Shown here piece by piece: positions 37,408-47,800 of a stretch of DNA of 64,000 bases; position 1 is the stretch's first letter, and every line of letters starts with the position of its first letter. The DNA lies in contig NZ_AWFI01000001.1 of assembly GCF_000682775.1 (NCBI RefSeq), forward strand, positions 744,001 through 808,000. Reading direction: 5' to 3'. Below the pieces are notes generated by a model that made no database searches, was not told where the DNA came from, and saw only the letters and a program-made list of their open reading frames with translations. The DNA comes from Hyphomonas sp. L-53-1-40 (lineage in GTDB: Bacteria > Pseudomonadota > Alphaproteobacteria > Caulobacterales > Hyphomonadaceae). The position numbers were made by a program, and so were the translations under genes.

Positions 37408-39201
37408 ATGGCTGACCCAGCCCTAAAGCAAGATACGACGCTGTTCGATGTGCAGAGATCGGCTACAGGCCGGTTCTGGACACTGGAGGCCGTCGATGAG
37501 GCATTGGTGCGGCGGCTCCAGCCGAGCGTCGGCGGATCTGACTTGTTGGCGCGGTTGCTCGCCACCAGAGATGTGACGCCAGACGAGGCGGCGACTTATC
37601 TGTCCCCGACCTTGCGGGAGACATTCCCTGATCCGTCGAGTTTTTCCGACATGGACAAGGCGGCCGAGATTGTGCTCGACGCGATTCTCGCAAAGAAGCG
37701 CGTCACGGTCTTTGCAGACTATGACGTCGATGGCGGTACCAGCTCCGCAATTCTCGCTCGATATTTCCGGGCATGGGGTGAAGACCTCGGGCTTTACGTA
37801 CCGGATCGCCTGGAAGAGGGATATGGTCCATCGCCCGAAGCCTTTCGACACTTGAAAGAAAAGGGCGCGGAACTTGTCATTACCGTTGATTGCGGCGCAG
37901 CCGCGGTCAATGCGCTGGAAGAGGCAGAGGCTATCGGTCTGCCCATTGTGGTCATCGATCACCATTTGATGGCTGGGCATAACCCTCCAGCTGCTGCGCT
38001 GGTCAATCCGAACCGGCCCGACTGCAATTCCGGTTGCGGTCATCTCGCTGCGGCGGGCGTTGTTTTCGTTTTTGCGGCCGCATTGAACCGATTGGCGCGG
38101 GAGCGAGGCATTGCCCCTCCTGAAGGTCTACCGGACATCATGGCGTTTCTTGACCTCGCAGCGCTTGGAACGCTTTGTGACATGTCACCGCTACGCGGTG
38201 TGAACCGAGCCTTCGTGCGACAAGGGCTCAGCATTCTGTCCCGCGGTCAGAATGAAGGCCTGCGCGCGCTGGCCGAAGTATCCGGGATCAGCAAAGTGGA
38301 CAGTGTGTACCACGCCACGTTCATGCTGGGGCCGCGCCTTAATGCAGGCGGTCGTGTGGGCGATCCGTGGATAGCCGCGAAACTTCTGGCTACGGATGAC
38401 CGGGCAGAGGCAATTGCGCTCGCTGAGCGGCTGCACGCGCTCAATGACGAACGCAAGGCCGTCGAAGCGGCGATTCTCGATCAGGCCACCGCACAGGCTG
38501 AGCAGGCACTGCAACATAATCCGGACCGGGGTATCCTTGTTGCCAGTGGCGAAGGGTGGCACCCTGGTGTGATCGGCATCGTCGCCGGGCGTTTAAAGGA
38601 ACGGTTTCACCTGCCCAGCATCGTGATTGGGTGGGGACAAGGACTGGGTCCTGTCGCCAAGGGGTCGGGGCGGTCGGTAGCCGGTGTGAACATTGGGGAC
38701 GCGATTGCTGCCGCGGCGCGTGAAGGAGTTATTCTGTCGGGGGGCGGCCATGCTATGGCCGGTGGCCTGAGTCTGGAGCCCGAGCAAATTCCTGCCTTCG
38801 ATGCTTGGATGGTCGGCCATATGGCTCAGTTTACTGCAGAGCGCGCTGCGGCACTGGAACTCGCCGTGGATGCCATCCTGTCGCCAGGCGCCGCATCTCC
38901 TGCGCTGGTCGACCAGATTGCCGGTATTGGCCCGTTTGGCGTCGGATCTCCCGAGCCTGTTTTCGCGCTGCAATCGGTGCATGTGACGGGCGTGCGGCAG
39001 GTTGGTGTAAATCATCTGAAGTTCACCGCCGAAGATTCCAGTGGGCGTCTTGATTGCATTGCATGGCGTAGTGCTGACCAGCCTTTGGGGGAGGTCATTC
39101 GTCCGAACGCGCGGCTCCATGTTGTTGGAAAATTGAAGGCGGATGAGTGGAATGGTCGTCGTCGGGTACAGCTGGATGTCAGTGATGCAGCTGAGGCATG
39201 A
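37408..39201 (+). CDS. recJ: Single-stranded-DNA-specific exonuclease RecJ
   Basis: A 5'-3' single-strand DNA exonuclease of recombination and mismatch repair. It has 597 residues. Landmarks are FADYDVDGGTSSAILARYF (first DHH-family motif), ELVITVDCGAAAVNALEEA, VVIDHHLMAGH near residue 184 and the DHHA1 segment KGSGRSVAGVNIGDAI followed by LSGGGHAMAGG. It ends about 80 bases before the tRNA-Glu gene. No anomaly. Confidence 0.95.
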   Translation: MADPALKQDTTLFDVQRSATGRFWTLEAVDEALVRRLQPSVGGSDLLARLLATRDVTPDEAATYLSPTLRETFPDPSSFSDMDKAAEIVLDAILAKKRVTVFADYDVDGGTSSAILARYFRAWGEDLGLYVPDRLEEGYGPSPEAFRHLKEKGAELVITVDCGAAAVNALEEAEAIGLPIVVIDHHLMAGHNPPAAALVNPNRPDCNSGCGHLAAAGVVFVFAAALNRLARERGIAPPEGLPDIMAFLDLAALGTLCDMSPLRGVNRAFVRQGLSILSRGQNEGLRALAEVSGISKVDSVYHATFMLGPRLNAGGRVGDPWIAAKLLATDDRAEAIALAERLHALNDERKAVEAAILDQATAQAEQALQHNPDRGILVASGEGWHPGVIGIVAGRLKERFHLPSIVIGWGQGLGPVAKGSGRSVAGVNIGDAIAAAAREGVILSGGGHAMAGGLSLEPEQIPAFDAWMVGHMAQFTAERAAALELAVDAILSPGAASPALVDQIAGIGPFGVGSPEPVFALQSVHVTGVRQVGVNHLKFTAEDSSGRLDCIAWRSADQPLGEVIRPNARLHVVGKLKADEWNGRRRVQLDVSDAAEA

Positions 39202-39279
39202 TTTATCTGCAGAAACCCGGCTCAAAGCGCTTTACGAGTCAGAAATGAGCAGCTATATCGCCTGTCTTCGAGCCGGTGC

Positions 39280-39354
39280 GGTCCCTTCGTCTATCGGTTA
39301 GGACGCCAGGTTTTCAACCTGGAAAGAGGGGTTCGATTCCCCTAGGGACTGCCA
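39280..39354 (+). tRNA. tRNA-Glu (anticodon TTC)
   Basis: A full cloverleaf of 75 bases including the encoded CCA. The acceptor pairs GGTCCCT with AGGGACT (first pair G-U), the anticodon arm is CCAGG-TTTTCAA-CCTGG with TTC at positions 34-36, and the T arm is GAGGG-GTTCGAT-TCCCC-like. Discriminator G precedes CCA. The gene stands immediately before integrase and insertion-sequence debris, so it is a likely integration target. Confidence 0.95.
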
Positions 39355-39511
39355 CGGCTTGAATTCCATTGAAAAACAACGTGTTACGCGATGCAAAATC
39401 GCCGATTTTCAACACACTTTTCAACATGATTCAACGCAGTTGGAACGCACGTCCTCGGGGGTCATTTGATCGTCGGGAGATCCTGTCATGCGCAGGCGAA
39501 GGTATCGTTGT

Positions 39512-40065
39512 ATGAGTTATGTGTATGCGAGGTCGAACGGACTATTCGAGATCCGCTATCCGATCCCGGTATACGTCGTGAACTACTTTCCAAAACCCAG
39601 CGGGAAGGGTTTCAGGACGCACATTATCAAGTCACTCGGAACCCGCGACAAGTCAGTCGCGACTTCGACGGCTATTGCCGAAGTCTCAGCGTTTGAGAGC
39701 ATGTTCTCAGTGCTGCGGGAAGGGGTAGCCTCAGACGAGTTCCGCGCATTCTGCCGTGTAGCCTATGAGCAAGAAAGCGCACTGGTCGTGAAGCGACGAC
39801 TGGATTCTGAAACGAGCCAACAGCCATATCTTGAAAAAGAATTATCCAGTCTCAGGGAAATCCTTAGACAGGGGGATCTAGATGAGCTGGAGGCAGTCGT
39901 GGGCTGGTTCGTAGACTTCTATTTCGAGTCAACAGCAAATTCTTCGGCGGTGGTTCCGACAGATACACCTATGCGCAATGCTCTCTTGACGGCTGCAGCC
40001 GGTGTTCTGGCGGACGCATATACTCAAGCCAACGCCAGTATTCGTGGAGTTTCCAAACTTCCAAA
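39512..40065 (+). pseudogene. Truncated phage-type integrase (N-terminal part only)
   Basis: The first 185 or so residues match the N-terminal arm of a tyrosine recombinase (MSYVYARSNGLFEIRYPIP, HIIKSLGTRDKSVATSTAIA). The frame then runs into insertion-sequence sequence near 40065 and the catalytic domain is absent. Its position 158 bases after tRNA-Glu fits a tRNA-targeting element. The exact break point is estimated from where the frame stops making integrase-like sense. Confidence 0.7.
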
Positions 40066-40287
40066 CCAGACTCACCGGTCTCAGAGTAGGCTTTGCGCCA
40101 TCGATAGAATGTTGCTCGTCCAATCCCGAAATACCGGCACGTCTTGCTTACATCACCGATCTTGTCAGCATGCTCCAAAACCCGGAGTTTGCGTTGTATC
40201 TCGCGCTGATCTCTGTTCATTGAAAACACCTTTCTTCCCCATTGGGGAGAATAAAGAAGGTGTCTCGCTGAATTGTACATATCTACA
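40066..40287 (-). mobile_element. IS481-like insertion sequence remnant (5' end of transposase)
   Basis: On the minus strand an end starting TGTAGATATGTACAATTC (around 40287) leads into a transposase start, MNRDQREIQRKLRVLEH, followed by SKTCRYFGIGRATFYRWRKA, a helix-turn-helix typical of IS481-family transposases. The frame breaks off after ETGESGL near 40066, where integrase sequence begins. Only the 5' part of the element remains; the catalytic DDE domain is absent. Confidence 0.7.
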
Positions 40288-40550
40288 GTCCTTCGACCAG
40301 GTGTAATACAAGCCCTGAGCGATCCCCTCGCGCCGACAAAGCTCCGCAATGGAATACTCTCCGCGCAGTCCTGCGAGAACAATCCGGATCTTCTCTTCGG
40401 CTGAAAACTTCCGCCGCGTCTGTCGCTTGATCTCTTTGACGTGTCGTTCCGCCGATCCTTCGGCCTTTGGTTTCTGCCTCATCGTCTTTCCTTCCAAGGA
40501 AATGATGAGCCACAAACCCTCACTTAGCAATTTAGCCGATCTGTCTCATG
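40288..40550 (-). mobile_element. IS3-family orfA remnant interrupted by the IS481-like element
   Basis: On the minus strand, ATG 40482 begins a 64-residue OrfA-like protein: MRQKPKAEGSAERHVKEIKR, then RRKFSAEEKIRIVLAGLRGE and CRREGIAQGLYYTWSK. It is cut exactly at the IS481-like end near 40288, so that element inserted into it. OrfB is absent. The outer border near 40550 is a guess. Both pieces are dead fragments, a nested relic. Confidence 0.7.
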
Positions 40551-40760
40551 GTCGCTGACGGGGAACACTTATGTTATCAGACCACTGAGTAGAGAAACGC
40601 TACTTTTTCGATCGGCGTGGTGCTGGAGCACTAAAAGAGAGCGGGTTATAGGGCCTCTTCCGATCCTGCTATCCATTGCCCAAGTCAACTGGAAGCGCCC
40701 TGGCGCTTAGCCAACCGACAAGGAGGTGAGGGAGGTTCGAACGAATTTTCCGCGGAGGCG

Positions 40761-41507
40761 TCAAGCACCGATGCCATTCTGGAGGAAGCGCGCACGGTTT
40801 TCGTGAGATTTGCGGCGAGCATCTTCAATGGCCTGTTGTTCGGAAACGTCCAGCAGGGCTTTCAAGAGGCGTGAGAAGTGTCCACGCATTGCCAGTCGGG
40901 CGGCTTGTGGGTCTCGGTCGCGCAGAGCTTCCAAGACTTCGGTGTGCTCGCTTACACGATGGGAGCTGTCCTCGTGACAAACGGCCGAATAGACGCGTTT
41001 CACAGCATCGACTTCTGTTCGCATCCGCCACAAGGTCTTCAGCATAAACACGTTAGCCTCATTGCCGGTCGCCTTGGCGATCAACATGTGGAAGTCGCGA
41101 TCTGCCTTTTCGCCGTCGGGTGAATCGTGCGGGGCCTCGGCCATGCGTTGGACTGTGGCTTCAAGTTCGGCAATCTGATCGTCCGTGATGGCAGTTGCCG
41201 CCAGCGCCGCGCATTCGGATTCGAAGATCAGACGGGTTTGCGTCAATTCGAATGGCGTAACATTCGGGAGAGCGAGGCCGTTGGAGGCCAGTGAGTCACG
41301 CACATAGACGCCAGACCCAACCTTGATTTCTACCTTGCCCACGGCCTCCAAGGAGATCTCAGCTTCGCGAACAACCACGCGACTGACGTTGAAACGTTCC
41401 GCGAGTTCGCGCTCACCGGGCAAGCGAGTTCCGGGTGGATAGGCGCCTGAATCGATCATGTCCAGAATCGCTCGGGCGACGGTATGGTACAGTCGTTTCT
41501 CTGTCAT
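40761..41507 (-). CDS. FadR-subfamily GntR transcriptional regulator of the alginate locus
   Basis: A 248-residue regulator. Residues about 5-70 form the winged helix (YHTVARAILDMIDSGAYPPG, LPGERELAERFNVSRVVVRE), and the rest is an FCD-type helical effector domain with metal-binding-type histidines (ADRDFHMLIAKATGN, RVSEHTEVLEAL, RGHFSRLLKALL). Regulators of this type control uronate and alginate genes, usually as repressors released by a sugar acid. The gene sits at the edge of the alginate locus, transcribed away from it, with a TGGT-N3-ACCA site about 110 bases upstream. Start ATG 41507. Confidence 0.88.
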   Translation of the reverse strand: MTEKRLYHTVARAILDMIDSGAYPPGTRLPGERELAERFNVSRVVVREAEISLEAVGKVEIKVGSGVYVRDSLASNGLALPNVTPFELTQTRLIFESECAALAATAITDDQIAELEATVQRMAEAPHDSPDGEKADRDFHMLIAKATGNEANVFMLKTLWRMRTEVDAVKRVYSAVCHEDSSHRVSEHTEVLEALRDRDPQAARLAMRGHFSRLLKALLDVSEQQAIEDARRKSHENRARFLQNGIGA

Positions 41508-41615
41508 GCGGGGCCTTCCCGTGGTGTCGAATAAACGAACCAGCAAGCATGCTTACGAGTTCGAATTATACTAAAAATAGCCACCGTCCTGTTGAAATAC
41601 AAGGGGTTTACAAAA

Positions 41616-41626
41616 TGGTCTTACCA
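41616..41626. promoter_or_regulatory. TGGT-N3-ACCA palindrome upstream of the GntR gene (candidate operator)
   Basis: TGGTCTTACCA is a palindrome with half-sites TGGT and ACCA spaced by three bases, the form bound by FadR-type GntR proteins. It lies about 110 bases upstream of the regulator start. The same pattern occurs at 48025-48035 in the divergent receptor/lyase promoter. Confidence 0.55.
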
Positions 41627-41642
41627 GTTTGAGGTTAAGAAA

Positions 41643-41671
41643 CACTGGCGACGGGTATCCCGCCGCCAGTG
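41643..41671 (-). terminator. Terminator of the first TonB receptor gene
   Basis: Arms CACTGGCGACGGG and CCCGCCGCCAGTG (one mismatch) around a TAT loop lie just downstream of the receptor stop. Read on the minus strand they are followed by TTTCTT. The hairpin separates the receptor from the regulator gene. Confidence 0.65.
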
Positions 41672-41678
41672 ATCACAA

Positions 41679-44600
41679 CTAGAAACGCGCGCGGATGCCG
41701 AAGAACACCCGAGGACCATAATAGTTTACTTCACCCAGATTATCATTGGTGAAGAAATACTGCTCTTTCGGGCTATCAAACAAGTTGATTGCCTCGACAG
41801 AGGCGCGCCAATTATCATTGATCCGGTAAGATGCGCGCGCTTCCCACACACCGACGTCTCCTACGTAACGCAGACGCGTGCCGTTGGACGTGTATGGCTG
41901 GAAGTACTCACTCCGATACTTGTAGATGATCGACCCGTCGAAAGGTCCTTTTTGATAATAGAGTTGGCCCGAGAAGGTCTGTTCGGAAAATCCTGGAATG
42001 TTGCCCGGTGCAAGAATGCCGGCATTGGTCTGGACAAAATTACCGTTTTCATCCCGATAGCCCTGATCGCCATAAAGGCTGTCTTCGAACTCAAAATCAG
42101 AGTCAGCGAGATTGTAGCTGATCTTGAAGCCGAGACCGTCAAGCACCTCTGGCAGGTTTTGAAAGCGATGAGATGCCGTCAATTCTATGCCGTAAAGGGA
42201 ACTCGTGTCCTCGTTCGTTGACAGGAGAGTCACCGGCACCGTGACTTGCTGTCCATCGATCGTGAACGTCTCCTGGGTAACGGCGTTTTCGAAGCCACCT
42301 GTGAAATCCTTGGCATACAGAGTGACCGCCAGGATCGTATCCTCATTCGGGTACCACTCAGCCGCGACGTCGTAGTTCCAGGATGTCAGGGGGTCAAAGC
42401 TTGGATTACCTGAAGCATTGACGCCGGTGATCAGCTCTTCAAGCGTGGTCGGACCATCATCCGTATCAGTGCTGAATGAACGCGAAAAGTTCATGTCGGC
42501 CGGATCCGCGCGTGACAGGCCTCGATAGACAGCTCCTCGAAGTAGCACGTCGTCTCTGAGTTCCATAATCATGTTCAGACTTGGCAAGACTTCCGTATAG
42601 TCGCCTCCGCCGGCGATTCTCTCGACTGTTGAGGTGTCCTCAAGCAGGTCAATTGTGCCATCAGTGTTCGTAATGATCGACAGAGCATTTCGGAAACCAA
42701 GCGATTCCACATCAGTGTTTACGACGCGTACGCCGAAGTTTCCGCGAAACGGCTTGCTGCCAAGCTCGGTGTCGAAATTGGCCATCGCGTAGAAAGCGGT
42801 CGTTTTTTCGGTAACGTCCGTCGTCCCGTTGTTGCCGTATTCCTGGTCAGGGTAGGCGAAGCTGACGCCCTCAGCATCCAATATGTAGTTGAGCAGGCAT
42901 TGATTGTTGAAGGTCGCCCAGCTGTTCGTCTGGTTCACGATGTCTCCGGAGCTGTCGAATTGAGTGACAAGCGCGCCAGATGCGCTGCTCAGGAAATCGC
43001 TTTCAGCGAAGTTTTTCGCGCAAGGGATGTTCGAAGGGTCGAGATCACTTGTTGTTACTTCGGTGCGCGTGCCGGCAAGGTTCACATATTCGAGTTCAGA
43101 CTTCCGAACGCCGAAGTCGAGACGGTTGATCGCCCCCCAGTCGACATCATAGTTTGCATCCAGCCGCAGGGCTTGAACGGTATTGCGGCGGTCTACGTCG
43201 CTGTCGATTCGGGCACGTACACCGTCGGTGAAGTTGGAAATGTCATTGACGTCAAAATCTACTACCGAGAAATTGACGAAACCATCGCCGTTTCGGGCCC
43301 ACGACACATTCTCGCGTCCGCCGGAACCTGGGCCTCCTTGACTTGAGACGCGCATGGATACCTGAAGCTCTTCACGGGTTGTCTCGGAGAAAGAATAGTC
43401 GGCTGAAACGGTAAGCTTTTCTGTGACATCGAATGCTCCGTTCAGGCCATACCCAAAGTACTCTTCCGTGCGGGAATAGATTTCACCATTGGATTCGATG
43501 TCCGACTGGGTTTCCAAGAATTGGACCACGCCATTCGGCTGAGCAATCAGGCTTTCAAGCGAGACGTCTTCGGTGCTCCGCTTCATATTGGAGAAATTGA
43601 GGTCGTGGCGGTCCTCCGACTGAACGCGCTCAGACCACTGGGCGTCGAAGTTCAGATCCCAGCGGTCATTCGGCTGCCATTGCAGCGCGACAAAGGCGGA
43701 GTCGCGCTCATCGCGGGTGTCATTCTGACGGAAACCACGCGAACTGCCAGCCCAAGCGTAGGCCAAACCATCATCGACTGCCAGTCCGGTGGCTGGATCA
43801 ATGGTTGTATTGTAGCCATCATTGTTGCTGGAGTTTGGTCCCAGATCTTCGCAATCACCGTTGCTGCCATTGGCGTAACCGCGCAGATCGGGGTCATTAG
43901 GGTCAGCGATACAGGCAAACATGGACGTGCCGCTTGGACTGGACGAACGCATTTCTTGTTCCGGCTGGGAGATATCGCTGCGCTGCAGTCCGGCGGAGAA
44001 CCCGATGTCTCCCATTCCGTTTACTTCGAATTGGTCGACATAGCTGAGCGTGCCGCGATAGCCGAGGTCTCCTGCCATCGAGTCGCTGATGTTCTGTTGG
44101 TCGGGATTGTAATTGCCCTTCAGGTCGACCTGAAAGCGGCGCTCGCCATATTCAAGCGGTTTGAGGGTTTCAAGCGCAATGAGCCCAGCGACACCGCCTT
44201 CTATCAGGCTTGCATCCTGAGTCTTGTAGATTGCGAGCTTGTTCATAAGCTCTGAAGGGAATTGAGAGAAATTTACGGAGCGGTCGCCGGAGCCATTTGT
44301 CGCTTCTCGGCCGTTGAAAGTTGTTGCGCTCAAGAACGGCCCGAGGCCCCGGATAGAGATCTCGGTGGCGCCGCCGTTCTCGCGATGGGATGCCGCCCCG
44401 GTGATGGATTCCAGGGCTTCACCAATGGACAATGCTGGCAAGTCGCCGATGTCGGTCGCGGACAAGCCATCAACGATAGTTGTGGATGTGCGTTTGATGT
44501 CAATTGTGTTTTGAATGGTTTGGCGTGACCCAGTGACGGTCACCGTGTCCAGGGTCTGCCGCTCTTCATCTGCTGTGATCTCAACCGGCTCATCCGCATC

Positions 44601-44708
44601 TTGGGCGACGGCCAATCCTGAGAAAGGAATGGCAACGGAACTGACTAGCGCAAGCCTGAAAGCATTCCGGGTAAATTGAGTGATTGTCTGTGCTCTTTGT
44701 CCTGACAT
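41679..44708 (-). CDS. TonB-dependent outer-membrane receptor (alginate locus, first)
   Basis: A 1009-residue receptor. The signal peptide (FRLALVSSVAIPFSGLAVAQ) is followed by a plug with TLDTVTVTGSRQTIQ and LPALSIGEALESITGAASHR and a 22-strand-type barrel ending in an aromatic residue (VFFGIRARF). Such large receptors with short N-termini import oligosaccharides in alphaproteobacteria. The start ATG at 44708 has GAGGAGGA upstream. It lies directly behind the second receptor and ahead of the regulator, and is in an alginate gene set, so alginate oligomers are the likely cargo; that is inference. Confidence 0.88.
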   Translation of the reverse strand: MSGQRAQTITQFTRNAFRLALVSSVAIPFSGLAVAQDADEPVEITADEERQTLDTVTVTGSRQTIQNTIDIKRTSTTIVDGLSATDIGDLPALSIGEALESITGAASHRENGGATEISIRGLGPFLSATTFNGREATNGSGDRSVNFSQFPSELMNKLAIYKTQDASLIEGGVAGLIALETLKPLEYGERRFQVDLKGNYNPDQQNISDSMAGDLGYRGTLSYVDQFEVNGMGDIGFSAGLQRSDISQPEQEMRSSSPSGTSMFACIADPNDPDLRGYANGSNGDCEDLGPNSSNNDGYNTTIDPATGLAVDDGLAYAWAGSSRGFRQNDTRDERDSAFVALQWQPNDRWDLNFDAQWSERVQSEDRHDLNFSNMKRSTEDVSLESLIAQPNGVVQFLETQSDIESNGEIYSRTEEYFGYGLNGAFDVTEKLTVSADYSFSETTREELQVSMRVSSQGGPGSGGRENVSWARNGDGFVNFSVVDFDVNDISNFTDGVRARIDSDVDRRNTVQALRLDANYDVDWGAINRLDFGVRKSELEYVNLAGTRTEVTTSDLDPSNIPCAKNFAESDFLSSASGALVTQFDSSGDIVNQTNSWATFNNQCLLNYILDAEGVSFAYPDQEYGNNGTTDVTEKTTAFYAMANFDTELGSKPFRGNFGVRVVNTDVESLGFRNALSIITNTDGTIDLLEDTSTVERIAGGGDYTEVLPSLNMIMELRDDVLLRGAVYRGLSRADPADMNFSRSFSTDTDDGPTTLEELITGVNASGNPSFDPLTSWNYDVAAEWYPNEDTILAVTLYAKDFTGGFENAVTQETFTIDGQQVTVPVTLLSTNEDTSSLYGIELTASHRFQNLPEVLDGLGFKISYNLADSDFEFEDSLYGDQGYRDENGNFVQTNAGILAPGNIPGFSEQTFSGQLYYQKGPFDGSIIYKYRSEYFQPYTSNGTRLRYVGDVGVWEARASYRINDNWRASVEAINLFDSPKEQYFFTNDNLGEVNYYGPRVFFGIRARF

Positions 44709-44873
44709 TTCGTCCTCCTCGGGGATTGGCTTTCCTGCTCGGGAAATTTTATTGCCATCAAATTGTGGTCTATTGCGAGGAACGCCGAAGAAGTTTCGGC
44801 GTCCCTGATTGTGTCAGCGCTTGCGAGATATCCGTGATGGACCGGCAAAGCGCGTTCGTCTCAAACCTTGGTT

Positions 44874-47800
44874 CTAGAAGTTATACGTCGCACCAAATGT
44901 GATCCGACGGTCCGTAAGCCCCTGGAAGCACAGGAGTGCGCCGTCGTTCACGCAGTACTGTTTCACTTCGGACTCTGTGAGGTTCACGCCCTCAATACCA
45001 AGGCTGAGGTTTTCGTTCACATCATAGGTGACGCTGGCATTGAGTTGCCCTCTTGCAGCCTGCACAACCGGGAAGCCCCACGGAAAGCTCGAAGTGCTGC
45101 CAAAGTCTGTTGACCGATACGCGTCACGCCACGTGTATCGGGCGCGCGCCGACAAGCCGTACTTCTCGTAATATATAGTCGTGTTGTAGGCATTCTCGGA
45201 TAGATCAATCTCCGTCACGCGAAGCTGAACGTCGGTTGCGCCCAGCGAGTCGAATACGGTTGTCGCACGAGATGTTGGGGTCCAGAATTCTTCTCCACCA
45301 TCAAACTCAAGATGGGTGAAGTTAGCCAGAAGGCCGAAACCAGATGCCCAACCAAGCCGATCCTCAAATTCAGAGAGATCATACTGGAAGGCGACTTCGT
45401 AGCCCTTCTGCGTGTTCTCACCGTCACCATTGACGATTTGCGACGATGGCACACACAGACCGACGCCTTGAAGTCGGTTTCCACTGGCATCCAGTGGCGC
45501 GAATACGTTCCAGTCTGCGATCGGGTTGTACACGCCGCCACCTTCACAAGGGGCTGTCACATCCCGAACAAGCGTGGGTGAACCATCGGCGAGGGTAGCT
45601 GGCGTTTCGACCGGGTTTTCTTGTTGGCCCACAAACAGGCCCGTTCGCGTCTTGTGGAAATAGCCGACGCTAACGACCGCTGAAGGTGCAAAGTACCATT
45701 CTGCTGATATGTCGAACGATTCGACCTCCTGTGGCTTCAGGCCTGGATTGCCGATACTGACCGGCGGATTTGGGCTCGTGCTGTATGTGACGGACGTCGA
45801 AAGGTCGTTGAAGTCTGGGCGCCGAATGTCTTTCGAATAGCCAAAGCGGAGCAACACGTCCTCCGTGGGACTTGCAACTAGGTTGAACCGTGGAAGCACG
45901 AAGTCATAGCTGCCGGATGTCGACGTCGGCGTGGCGATACCATTGGTTATCGTGTTGCCGGTGGAGGTGACTTCAGTTTCCAGATAGCGAATGCCGGCAT
46001 TGCCCCGGAATATCCCGTACTCGAAGTTTGCCTGCGCGTAGAGTGCGTTCGTTTCTTCTTCGATATCGAAGAACGCAGCTTGGCTGGACGTCGGTGAATC
46101 GATGGATTGAGAGCCACCATGCCCAAGGATCGCAGCATTCAGAGCTGCAAGCACCTGATCTGGACTTGAATTAGCAAGTTCGGGGTCGATCAGCAGAAAG
46201 TCGCGGACATATAGAGCTCTTCCGTCTGCGGAGTTGAAATTATTTGGTCCAGCCACAAGGATATCGGCAAACAGATCACCTGTTGGGCTATCCGCTAAAG
46301 TTCTTAATCCCAGGTTCGACGTGATATCGTCGTTTAGGCTCGAAGACTTGTTATAGCGATAACCGAAGTCGACAGATTTGATTACGTCTCCGAAGCCGCC
46401 AAGTCCGTCAAAGTCATAGTCGAAGTCGGCTCGAAAGGCGTCTTCGCTGTTTTCCGCCCGACTCTCACTGATGTTCACGTCGCGCAGTACGACGTTAGCG
46501 GGATCGAGCAGCTCGGCAGTCGTCGGGCCGCCCAGAGCAGGTTCCTGCGAAATCCCCCAAGTTAGAGCACCGCGAAGATCGTAAACGAACGGTGTGCCAT
46601 TTTCATTGCTGGAATTGGTCGCCGCATTCGGGTTGATGAAGTTGAGCGTCGTGTTGAAGCTTGGGGTCGTGGTGTCGGATGACGAGCTCGATACTTCGAA
46701 ACGGCTCCCGAGACGATCGGTGATCTGCCATTCCGTGCCCAGCCTGAAAATCTGGCTTTCTGTCAGGCGCGAATTGGTGTCACTTGAGAAGCGCAAATTG
46801 CCGTCGCTGCCATCGGACTGGATTGGAATTACGCCTGTAAGTGCGCCCTCGATGCTGCCCGTCGTTTGACCGTCGAGTGAACCGAAATTGATCGTCTCAA
46901 ACGAATCCGGAGCCGCAATGCCTATCAGGTCCGAGACACCTGATGCCTGAATACGCGAACTCTCTTGAAGGCGCTCTTGATCGTTCAGGATTGTGTCAAA
47001 GAAGAATTTCAGATTGTCGTTTGGAGCCCACTCCAAAGTACCCGCGAAATTCGTCGTCTCGTACTCGAAGTTATCATAGTCTTGTATCAAGAACTGGATA
47101 GGCAGGTAGTCAAAGCTTTGGGCGCTCGCAAGTCCACTATCGGCTGCTACGAAATTGTCGCGGTCGACACGAGGACGAAAGGCGGAAACGTCCTGCTCTG
47201 TATAGCTGATGCTTGCTACAGCGCCGAATTCGCCCGCGGACGTCGACCATTTGTTCCCAAAGGTGCCAGACAGTCTTGGCGTGATGCCGTCAGTTGTGAG
47301 GCTGCTGTCCTCCCCCTGGATGCGCACACTGAGCAAACGTTCAGAAAGGTCCAGCGGACGCAATGTCCGCAGGTTGATGGTTCCGCCGACTGAGCCTTCA
47401 ATAGTCTTGGCCTCTGGGGCTTTGGTCACTTCAACAGCGGCGATCATGGATGCTGATACATCCTCGAAGCTGATTCCGCCTCGACCGGCGCCAGAGCCTA
47501 CGGTTGAAACACCGTTGATTTCTGTCCGGTTGGCGTTTGTCCCCCGGATCTGCACGCCCGTACCCACACCGGCTTCCCGGGTGATTTGGACACCACTAAT
47601 ATTTTCCAGGACTTCCGCCAGATTTTGATCCGGAAGTTTGCCAATATCCTCAGCTTGGATCACTTCAATCAGATTGTCGGAATTCCGCTTTTCATTCAAT
47701 GCGCTCGCAAGAGAAGAGCGGATCCCTGTTACGATAACCGTGTCTTGGCGCGCTTCGTCGTCGATACTCGTGTCGGTTACGGTGACCGGCGCGTCTTGTG

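Noticed and set aside
40551-40760. Possible further insertion-sequence debris before the GntR gene
   Set aside because: Short and AT-richer, but no transposase-like frame or terminal repeat could be identified.
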